Source of the DNA: Asterias rubens
Lineage: Eukaryota > Echinodermata > Asteroidea > Forcipulatida > Asteriidae
Reading direction: 5' to 3'
Assembly (NCBI RefSeq): GCF_902459465.1
Contig: NC_047068.1
Coordinates: forward strand, 21,599,195 to 21,663,194
DNA: 64,000 nt
The translations under genes and the position numbers were made by a program. Shown here one piece after another: positions 14,201 through 26,200 of the stretch. Below the pieces are notes generated by a model that was not told the origin of the DNA, did no database searches, and was given only the letters and a program-made list of their open reading frames with translations. The stretch's first letter is position 1. The number at the start of each line of letters is the position of its first letter.

Positions 14201-17200
14201 GAGACTATCTATGAAGTGACCACACCCTTGGCGGAGAACGCAGTTGTTCATGAAATCAGTAAGTCAATATGAAATGTAGATTAATTAACAAGTCATACTT
14301 GGGGCTGGTACATGTACTTCATTTATGTACATTTACAGGGCCCAATAGAGCTCTGCTGGAACTGGACACTATTGGTAATTACTCAAAATAATTGGTTGCA
14401 TAAAAACTTGGTCATTTGGCCAATAACATTCTTTTAATCTTCTTGGGGAGTATATAGCCCTAAACTGCCGTGCCGTGTACCTTGTACCTTGCATGTACCC
14501 ATGTATACCCCAAGTGAAATGAAGCACATAGTCAAACATCTTACTCAAGGACACAAATGTTATGACCGGGATTGGAACCCAACCCACACTTAACAATGAC
14601 TTAATACTTAGTTCATACTTCCTGCGAATGCGACTGTGGACGTCACAAATTAGCAGCGAATAATTTGCATCAGTTGACTTATGCTGAACTCCTGCGAAAC
14701 ATTTGCGACAAATTTCGTATTGCATTCGCATTCGCAAGAAGTATGTACTGGGCTTTAAAGCCATTGGACCCTTTCGGTTCAGAAAAAAAAAAAAAGTTCA
14801 CAGATTTACAAATAACTTACAGGGTTTACAGAAGGCAATGGTGAAAGACTTCTCTTGAAATATTATTCCATGAAATGCTTTACTTTTTGAGAAAACAGCA
14901 AAACAATATCAATTCTCATTAACGAGAATTATGGATTTATTTTAAACACATGTCATGACACGGCGAAACGCGCGGAAACAAGGGTGGGATTTTCCGTTGT
15001 TTTCTCCCAACTCCGATGACCGATTGAGCCTAAATTTTCACAGGTTTGTTATTTGATATAGAAGTTGTGGTACACAAAGTGTGGGCCTTGGACAACACTG
15101 TTTACCGAAAGGGTCCAATGGCTTTAACCACCAGAACTTGAACTTGATTCTCTAAACCAATTGACCCTGACACCCTACTTGTCCTTTTTTTCTCATTGTC
15201 AACAGTGAACGCCCCATACACCAGTATGCACATCACAGTCAATGTCATGCCCAATAACTTCACGGATGTGGACAATGTGACCCTGTTTCTGTACCTACGG
15301 GTGGGACAGGCCCCGACCATTGACCTGTATGACTTCAACTGCACATTACCCAAGAGATACGATGGCTATGAGTACATCAACGTATCCATGGATACTCTAC
15401 CAGATCCAAACACCTGCTTCTTCAGTAATAAGCTTCTAGACAGGTATTGGCCGCTCTTCATTTTATCACTTGCCAATAAAAAAAATTATTCAATAGGATA
15501 GCTTAAAACTTAACTTAAAACTTAAATGCATTTATAAAGCGCTTTAACACTGTTTCAAAGCGCTCAATGGACACTCACAAACAATTGTGGTGCCACAGTG
15601 GCTGGTTTTGTCATGTTGGGTGGACTTTTTAGATCCTGTCCAGTTGGTCTTTAAAATAAAAAGGGGGGGGGTTCGCCTGGCTGTGGCTGCTGTTTGCGCC
15701 GAAGCACCTTGTAAATCCTTATAAGGTGCTACATAATTGGGTCTCAGAATTCATCACTGCAATTACCTATCTTTCTGAAAGTTTGAACATACTCAGCGCC
15801 TTGAGTACCTTGTCTGCTAGACACGTGCGCTATATAAGACTTCAATATTATATCATTATATAGCGCAAATAACTCCCCAAAGGGTCCAGAGGAGGTTAAC
15901 AATTGAAGCAAGTTAAGAAAAATACCAAACAACTTAAGATAAACAGATTAAGAATGCTTAAGAAAATTACAAATGTCCAATAACGTGTCAGTTGATGACA
16001 CAGGCAGATTGAGAAAACTCTTTGTGTTAGCAGGGCACTGTTTTTCATTCAATCAAGTGAAGATACATGTACATAAACCAACAGCATCATCAGGTTAAAA
16101 AGAGCACTTGAAACTGTTACCAATAAGCCAACTCAACGTGTACTGCTGTGGTTGTTGGTGTCCTCATAGAATAATGCTACTGTGTGACCATTCAGTATCA
16201 TCCACAATAGTTTTGAATAAGGGAATCAATGTGTGGTGTAGAGGTTTTCAACTAGTGGTTTAAACCCGCCGAGGCCTGGTTCTTGATAATTTTACCGAGA
16301 CGAAGTCGAGGTAAATTATACCTTTTCGGTGAAAAAACATCAACACTTTTTGGTCAAAAAGTAAAATACATTGTTAATGCAAAAATTATAATTGTTCAAT
16401 GATTTCTTTCAACACAACCCCCCTCCAGCTATGAAATGGTAAAGCCCTCGGGTAAACAACTCCTTATAAGGAGATTGCTGTGTGTGTCGCGCGTATCACG
16501 TGATGTGGCACAACTGTCCCGGCCGTCGCTCTCGACCAATAGGAATGAAGAAACTGTCTTATAAGCACAGGTGCAAGCTCGCGTGTCACGCCCATGTTTC
16601 ATTACTTTTTACTGGTGTTATATCATCCATTCAAACACCCCCACGTGATGCCCTCTCGACCAATCAGAATGGATAAACTGTCTTAGGTATATATGAATAA
16701 GGGAATAAAAGAGTGGCAACGTGGTCTTAAACGAATGTTAAAAGCTGCAGTAGGCTTTTAACCAAAAGTTTCTATTGCAATTTATTGTTTAGAGTGATAA
16801 CCAAATGTGTACCTCCCCTTTTAAATCCCATTGTTTTCTCTCCCTCTAAGCTATGGCAATGGGAGTACCGTACCAGTCTACCTGATCATCAAGCACACAG
16901 GTGGAGATAATGCCTCGTACTCAGAATACCTGGACACTGCAGAGTATAGCAACTTCTGGCAGATCACCTACGCCTTGCGCCCATGGAGTGCCAAATGCTC
17001 CTACTATAATGAAGAAATTGAAGACTGGGCTACTGATGGATGCGAGGTAAGACACACTTTAAAATGTCTTGTGTGGAAGGGGATATTATTTTGCTGGCTA
17101 TGCTCTCTATACATGTATTTCAACATTCTGTTACCTACATTCAAAACCCTAGTTTAAGTTCAGACTATTTTTGGCCTTTCTCTCAATCGTGCCTTGCAAT

Positions 17201-20200
17201 GTCACAGCCCGAGTTTTTGCCAACCAAAGTCGGAAAACTATACGAAAAGCCATAAATGCAAATCTAAACCAGATAGCCATAGTTTGTAGAAATGTTAAAC
17301 AAGTTGTCCAAACATTTTGAATTTATTGGAAACAAGTCAACAAACCATAAGAAATATTTCAGCCCATGAGTTGTTACAGAAAATGTTGAACTTGGTCACA
17401 TGTTGTTTCAACACGATTGATTGTTTTGCTAACGTTCGGCTAGACTTGATGACAAGTCGTTAGGCGCTGCCTATTTGTCTGCCTTTCATGCAACAGTCAC
17501 AGTGCGATGTTACACATGCAACAGTCGTAGGTAGTGCACATACTGGGATCGAGGGTATCGTCCCCGTTGCTACGCTGCGCTGTAACTACACACCGCGCTT
17601 AACAATTACCGTCTTGACTTCAAGACTAACGTTCGGCTGGCCATGCCAACTGGCGCGCTTTGTTTATCAATAATGGAAAGGTCTATAAATGTTCACTATT
17701 ATTATCATTATTATTATTATTATTATTTTTATATTTATATTATTATACTTGGGTGACTTCCCTCTAGAACCATGGCTATGACTTTTCTTGTTTTTTACCC
17801 TCTCGGCAGGTTGGGCCGTTGACCACCCTGTACAAGACGCAGTGCTTCACCACTCACCTGACGGCGTTTGGCGGGGGCTTTGAGGTCCCGATCAACGGTA
17901 TCGATCTGTCGGACTCGGCCTTTGGCAAGCTGGATGAGAACCCAGTGGTGTTTGCCTTCATGACGTGTTGTCTGTGTATTTATCTGACTGTCATGCTATG
18001 GGCCAATAAGGCCGACCAGCGAGACAAGGTTAAGGTGAGTAACTGACGGTCTTTATGATCTCTCTGCTGATCCTCCATGCAGTAAATGAAAAAATAAAAA
18101 TCAATGAGGTTTGTATTGTAGTAAAGTGTCTCAAGCTTGTTTCCGTCATAATAATAATAATGATTAGAAAAATAATGATAATAAAAATAATAATAAATGC
18201 ATGTTGCAAATAGCCTACAAGTGCTCGTACAATAATAACATAAAACTAGCAGAACTAATTAATATGGTAAATAGACAAACATAAAACAAAGAACGATCAC
18301 AAAAGGCTAACTTAAAGGCAGTGGACACTATTGGTAATTACTCAAAATAATTATCATCATAAAACCTCACTTGGTAACGAGTAATGGAGAGAGGTTGATA
18401 GTATAAAACATTGTGAGAAACGGCTCCCTCTGAAGTGACGTAGTTTTCGAGAAAGAAGTAATTTTCCACAAATTTGATTTCGAGACCTCAAGTTTAGAAT
18501 TGAGGTCTCGAAATCAACCATCTAAACGCACACAACTCCGTGTGACAAGGGTGGGGTTTTTTTTCCATTATTATCTCGCAACTTCGACCACCGATTGAGC
18601 TCAAATTTTCACAGGTTTATTATTTCATGCATATGTTAAGATACACTAAGTGAAAAGACTGGTCTTTGACAATTACCAATAGTGTCCACTGTCTTTAAAC
18701 ATATGAGTTTTTAACCTGAACTTAAATGTTTCAATCATTGCGAGAAGTGCAAATAATGAGGGGAAGATTGTTCCAAAGGGAAGGAGAAGCTGCATAAGAA
18801 AATTATTTTTTCTTTCATTTTGTTATGCTCAGTCTTTTTCCAATTTTTATTGTAATTATATAGATTAGTGTGGTGTAAATGTGGTTTTATGTATTTTTGA
18901 TATATTTTTACAGGGTGTATCTTTTTATCAACTTATCAAACCTTGAAAAGGAATTTCATTTACTATTAAAATGACTAATAAAAGTTTGAGTTTAATTTAA
19001 TTTAATTGGATCTTTCACCATAGTATATTAAGCTGATTTGTCAAGTAAGTTCTAAAAGTGACTGAGTAGATGATCGCAGTGTACGAGTGTGTAGTAGTGG
19101 TGGATTAGATTTGTTAAGAAGGCAGGAGCGAGACCATAATTGGCTTTGAAAATAATGAGAAGACATTTGTAGATGATACAAAACTTGATTGGGAGTGAGT
19201 GTAGATTGTTTAAGGGCACTGGACACTATTGGTAATTACTCAAAATAAATGTTAGCATAAAAACTTTCTTGGTAACAAGCAATGGAGAGCTGTTGATAGA
19301 ATAAAACATTCTGAGAAGCGACTCCTTCTGAAGTAATATAACTTTCGAGAAAGAAGTAATTTCTCACAAAAAATATTTGAATTGATTTCAAGACCTCAGA
19401 TGAGGTCTCAAATTCAAGCATCAGAAAGCAAACAACTTGTGCGACGAGGGCATTTTTTCTTCCATTATTCTCTCGCAACTTCAACAACCAATTAAACTCA
19501 AATTTCACAGGTTTATTATTGTATGCATATGTTGAGATACACCAAGTGAGAAGACTGGTCTTTGACAATTACCAATAATGTCCAGTGTCTTTAAGATTGT
19601 TGTAATGTGATGAGAGCGGGAAGTACAAGAAACAAGGTGAGCAGCAGGATTCTAAATACTTTTTCCTTTTTCTCTGACCAGGCCGGTGCTACTCCATTAG
19701 CGGACAACGACCCTAGAGATCACTACATGTATGAAATCACTGTCTTTACAGGAATGCGCGCTGGTTCAAGTAAGTTCAAAGCTCCCTAGCTTTTGATGTT
19801 ATCGCTACTTTTAATCACCCCTAAGTCTGTCAGTAGATTTTCTCTTCATCTGATAACTAATAGGTCGATGCTGTACAGACAGTACTTTTTTATTTGAATA
19901 AGTTAATTGTTGGTTTTATAATTTATGTGATGTATTTTGTCATTTTTGATGTAGTTTATAACAAACCCAACCGGTTTATATTTTTATGGTTCATCAAGTC
20001 GAGCGTCATGGTTGCTAATAAAATGATCCTTCCTTATACTAAAGAGAGATTTGCTGTTGCCAGCTTGGTGTTTATATCCCCTTGTGGGAGTTTGTCAAGT
20101 TCCCTTAGAATACAAATAAAATACAATACCTAAACTGCCCAACTTTGACTGTTCAACCTCAGATACCTCAGCCAAGGTGTCCTTGATCCTGACTGGGGAT

Positions 20201-23200
20201 GCTGAGGAGTCCAGGCCCCGCCTCTTAGATGACCCCAAGAGGAAGGTCTTCAAGGTTGGGGGTATTGACACCTTCGTCCTGGCGGCGCCCCGCTCCCTGG
20301 GCAACCTTCAACATGTTCGCATCTGGCATAACAACAAAGGGAAGCACGCTTCTTGGTACCTGAACCGTCTCTCTGTCAAGGATCTGCAGACGGATCGTAT
20401 GTACTACTTCATGTTGGATCGCTGGCTGGCTGTCGAAGAGGATGACGGACAGGTAATTTAAAATTTAGTTTTTCCTTTTAATTATGTGCAATCCTCAAGT
20501 CCAAATTTCTTTTACCCTCTCATTGTTTGTAATATTGTATATTTGTAATACGTTTGTAATATTGTGTTGTAAGTATTTTATGTTTTTAGTGGTTTGGCTG
20601 GGCATGAGTGGAAAACCCATTTTTTTTACCCAGTACACATAAAGAAAAAGTAAATATAAGTAAATCTATACACCATGCAACAAGTGGTTGTGTTGGTTCT
20701 GAAAAAAATAAATAAATAAATTGCATTCTCTTGAAGATGGTCAGAGCATACTGATCACAACCAGTTCTTTTCAGAGCAACCACAACTTAACAAGAGATTT
20801 CATTGACATGGTGTTACCACAAATCTTACTTGTATTTTTCAACAGACATTCAACAGAATTTATTTTTTTTATCTGTTTGTTTTTGTAGATTGAACGAGTA
20901 ATCCCAATCGCTGGTAAGAGTGAGCTGACCAGTTTTGGATTCCTCTTCTACTCCAAGACCCGGCGCAACCTGAGCGACGGCCACATGTGGTTCTCCATCT
21001 TTGCGCGACCAGCCCGTAGCAATTTCACCCGCATGCAGCGCTGTACCTGCTGCCTGTCCCTGCTCTTCTCTACTATGATGTCCAACATCTTCTTCTACAA
21101 CGTGGACGTCACCGGCGGCAACAACGGCCAGTCGTTCGTCCTGGGCCCTGTCAGCATCTCCGTCGGGGAGATTTGCGTCGGCGTCATCAGCAGCATGATG
21201 GTCCTCCCGGCCAACCTCATCATCGTCCAGATGTTCCGGCTGTCCAGGACGCCGCCGGATAAGATCAACTACTTTTCCTGGTTGAAATTCTGGAAGTGGA
21301 AAGAGGTGAAGACGGACGACGGAAAGAAGGAGGAAGATGAGATCGAGCAAGACAAGAAGGAACGGATGGATGAGAAGGCCTCGTCAGAGCTTGAGAAGCA
21401 ACTTGATTTTCTGAACACCGGCGACGACAACAAGCGTCTTTTAAAATCGGCTCGTAGCCGGGTGGTGAGGTTCCAAGATGAAGTGGCGGAGGAGGAGAAC
21501 CAAGAAGGCGAGGAAGGAGAGAAGAAAGAAAACGATGAGCTGCAACTTGTAGCCGGCGTCAAGACCAAGAAGAAGAAGCCAAAGTTCATGTTGCCCTGGG
21601 GATGTCAGTTCATCGGTTGGGCTGTTGCGTTCTGCACTGTGGGCGTGGCATTCTGGTTGACCATCGAGGTGGCCGGACAGTTTGGTGTTGAGAAGGCGAC
21701 AGAGTGGCTGACTTCCATGGCTTGCTCTCTAGTCCAGGATATCCTGTTCTCTCAGCCGATCAAGGTAGGCGTAAAGGGAATCTTTGTAGGGACCGCTTGC
21801 AGTTTATCAACCAGAGGTAGATATTTTCTGAATCTTAATTATATAGACAGCATAACCTCCCGGCAATTTTTTTTAGAGAACGCAATGAAGAAATTTCAGT
21901 TCTAAGCATGGGAGGAATACCCCAATAGGAAAAAACCATGCAGTCAGGTAGGAACTGGAAAACCCAATCCACGCAAAGCTCCGGTCTGGGTTCAAACCAG
22001 GTTCCACATAGTTGAAAGGCAGGGACAGAAACCACTGAGCCAACCTGACTGCCCTCTGTATCACTCTTCTTCTAAATTGTTGCTATTTAAATCACAGGTT
22101 CTTTGCCTCGCCACATTTTATGCCTTGGTCATCAAGCGGCCAGACAAGGAAGACGACCAGCCTTCCACGCCTCACCTCAAATCAGACGAGGAGTACATCC
22201 ACGAGAGACTGACTGAGGAAGAATTGAAAGACCCCGAGAAGTTGGCGCAGCTGGAACGGCAGAAACAGGAATGCCCTATCAAACCACCGGATACTGATGA
22301 GCTGGAAGAGGCACGAGAGACACGGTAAGTCAAAACTGAGATGTTTCAAAACGTCTGAACCCATCCTTAAAAATTTTTTAAAACGGGTTTGGTTTGGCTA
22401 GACGTTAAGCATTTGCCGGACACTGTCTATGATGCGACCCTAGCTAGTTAAATTCTAGTTATGACTTGGGTATGTCTTTTAACGGGCTGAACATGCTACA
22501 AACGGATCCAGTCTGTGTGCACATGACCGCGCCACACCTAGCACGGCAATTCCATTCATAGTTTTAAGTACGTTGCCACTCCATCTTACTGCAAGGTGGG
22601 ATGGTCGCCCAATAATGTTGAGCAAGCTCAATGTTCTGGAGCACCAAAGCAGACCGCAATTAAACAGTTGCTACTACATCCACTCTGTTTGCCTAAAGAC
22701 TTTTATGAACTGGAGGTTACTTTGACCTCTTTATGTGACTTGAAGTAGTTCAAACCTTGCTACCTTTTGCCCCGCTACAGGCATTTTGGTAAAAACTGCT
22801 TGTGCCCGCTATGGTCTCTTAAGGGTTAAACTTTAAATTCTGTTGTGGTTGTCTTCCCTCTAGATTCAAGGAGATCAAGATGGATGCCATATTGAAGGAG
22901 ATCGGGCTGTATATGTTCTATCTGTACATCCTTCTACTCATTGCGTATGGTAACAAGGACCCCAGCAGTCATGGCGTCTTTAACTCCATGGAAAGCGTCT
23001 TTGTCAATGCAGATTACAACGGCATCACCAGATTTGATTCGGTAAGTCAACCCTTACACCTGATCTAAAGAATTCTCCTAGGCACTGGACACGTTTAAAG
23101 AATTCTGCTAGGCACTGGACACGTTTAAAGAATTCTCCTAGGCACTGGACACGTTTAAAGAATTCTCCTAGGCACTGGACACGTTTAAAGAATTCTCCTA

Positions 23201-26200
23201 GGCACTGGACACGTTTAAAGAATTCTCCTAGGCACTGGACACGTTTAAAGAATTCTCCTAGGCACTGGACACGTTTAAAGAATTCTCCTAGGCACTGGAC
23301 ACGTTTGGTAATTGTCAAGCATAAAATAACCAACCTGTGAAAATTTGGGCTCAATTGGTCATCGAAGTTGCAAGAGAATAATTAAAGAAAAAACACCCTT
23401 GTTGCACAATGTGTTGTGTGTTGTGCTAATGTCTGTTGTCATACTCAAATATTTTAGTGAGAAAAAAGCTCGCTCTTAAAATCTACGTTACTTCAGGGGG
23501 AGCCATTTCTCATAATGTTTTACACTATCAACAGTTCTTTGTTGCTAAGTATTTTGAGTAATTACCAAACATCATGAACAGTGCCTCTAAGTCATTGTTG
23601 TATCAAAGTTAAACAAAACTTCTTGAATATGCAAACCAAATTTAGTGTTGTTGTGATTGAACGAACTTTCTAAAAGCCTGTTGTTTACAATGATATTGTT
23701 GCGTCATTGCAAAAATGTTGTATCTCAAAATTGCCAAAATGCTTAATCGCGGTTTTGCGAAAACAATCAATCTTGATTTTGCACAAAAGTTGTATCTCAC
23801 ACGAAATGCTCCATTCAAAATGTTTTGTCTCGGCGCAAACTTGTGCAAAAGTGCTCTTTTACATGTAGGTGAGATAACTTTAATTCCATTTGCATTGATT
23901 GACTTTGGCCATTTTTCCCCCGCAGGTGTCTTCTCGTACAAAGTTTTGGAAGCATGTAAAGGAAGTCTTTGTGCCGTCTCTGTACGCCGGGACACATTAC
24001 AACGGGGTCCTCGATGAAACGTCAGCCCAGCAAAAGTTCATTGCAGACCGTGCGCATAAACTGCTTGGAGTTGCGAGGCTCAGACAAGTCCGAGTCTACA
24101 CCAGTGAGTTGTTATTTTGGCTTACATCTTAAAGGGATATTGTTTTTTAGATGATTAATAAACTCATCTTGATCATCCCAAAAAAAAAAAAAAATTTCGA
24201 AAGTGTTTTGAACACCTGTTTTGAACACCAAAATTTTGATTTTTAAATATTGAATAGCTTTATGAAATAGCCCCCATACACTGAAGAACACAAAAATGCC
24301 TAGAATGAACCAAACACAAGCTGTTTTCAATGATTTTTTTCTTGGCTTAAACAGACAACTCTGTAGTTTAGTCAGGGATGGTGACAATCTCACAGCTTGG
24401 CCCGCTGGGTATTTTGTTTTCTTCGTTTGTGTTTGTCAATATTTTGTATTCATTCAATCATTCATTCATTCAACCGTTCAATAAGGTTTATTAAAAATAT
24501 CACAAAAATACACGACAGAAGTTAAAGAGACTCAAATTGACGTGTTTACATTAAAGCCATTGGACCCTTTCGGTACAGAAAAAAAAAAAAACAGATTTAC
24601 AAATAATTTACAGGCATACATAAGGTAATGGTGAAAGACTTCTCGTGAAATAATAGTCCAGGAAATGCTTTACTTTTTGAGAAAACGGTAAAACAATATA
24701 AATTCTTGTTAGCGAGAATTACGGATTTATTTTAAACACATGTCATGACACGGCGAATTGCGCGGAAAACAAGAGTGGGTTTTCCCGTTATTTTCTCCCG
24801 ACTCCTATGACCGATTGAGCCTAAATTTTCACAGGTTTGTTGTTTTATATATAAGTTGTGATACACTAAGTGTGGGACTTGGACAATACTGTTTACTGAA
24901 AGTGTATAATGGCTTTCAATGTAATGTAAATATAAATACGTATTATTTAATAACAACTGAATTTTCAGTTATTTCTTTTAACCCACCCACCAACAATTTT
25001 GAAGAAAAGAAGCAAAAAAAAACCCAGAAATGTTTACACACTGACTATTCGGAATATACGCTCCACGTAATATTTATGCATGACATCATAATTCTTACCC
25101 AAAATGAGGCTATGGGCGCACGTCCCCCATCACTTGCAGTGGCTGCGCCCATCACCTCATTTTGAGTTAGCATTGTGACGTACCTCATGCATAAATATTA
25201 AGAGAGGCGTATAACCTTGTTTCAACCCTAGGATATCTCATACAACAAAATAGTTAGTCGACAAGTAGACCTAAGCTAACCATTGTTGACCAGACAGGGT
25301 GCAGATTGTCTGATTACAATTTGTCATTTTTTCTGTGTTTTAGATTCGTGCAAGATTGAAGAGGAGATGAGGAACACCATTGATCATTGTATAGATGAGT
25401 ATTCCTCGGCTGATGATGTGGAGATTGGCTACAATGAGGGATGGGAACCAGCCAATGAATCAAGTAAGATATTAATAGGATATCACACACGCGCAAGTGG
25501 AATATTGACTGAAAATATGGAAAAGTATAGCACTTTTGCATCTCATATCCAACAAGGCCGAAGTTGGATATGGAACGCAGAAGAACTGTATTATATACTC
25601 AACGAGAATGCGTGTGACAAACAAGTTTACCTTCCACCAAACTTTTAGCATTGCGTGTGGTGTTCAACATGTGTTATGCAAATGTGCCACTTTTACACTT
25701 ATTTCTTATAAGCTGTCTGTTTTGCGTATAGCTTATAAAAGCGCAAAACCCTGAGTTTGAACACACAATACGGAGGGTGTGATATGGGTTGTGCGATATA
25801 AGTTTAAATCACACCTCTTGTTGCTATGGATCGACCAGTCACAATCAACGATTCAATCCTGCTTGAGGATACAGTAGTATACATATACATAAACATATTA
25901 TATCTCTCGCATAAAGGAGTTTCACTTTGGCCGCGTACCAGGGAATGATTTCTTCCAGCAATTTTGCATAGCAAGAAATTTAAACTTATTTTGTACACAC
26001 TGAATGCTAATATTAAGTAGCAAAGCCTGCTTTAAACCATGAACTTTAATCCCCTGTTAAATTCATCTTCCTTTCAGTTCCGATAGACTACGACTCGTCT
26101 GCCTTCCTGGGTGTGTGGAAGTACAGAGGCTGGTTGGAGTTAGATTCCTACCCAACCATCGGGGATATCACCAGTTACTTCGGCGGAGGGTTCACCGTGC

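Noticed and set aside
14369..14764. 131-residue minus-strand frame
   Set aside because: It spans a SINE fragment and an inverted-repeat element with no protein similarity I recognise.
21269..21589. Antisense serine/phenylalanine-rich frame
   Set aside because: It is the complement of the Lys/Glu-rich loop of polycystin exon 18.
23025..23354. CRISPR-like array of regular 30-bp repeats
   Set aside because: There are no spacers; the units are contiguous and come from a transposon end in an animal intron.
25283..25648. Exon 22 continuing past 25463
   Set aside because: The frame is open to 25648 but the GTAAGA donor at 25464 joins in phase to exon 23, where the conserved polycystin-domain sequence continues.
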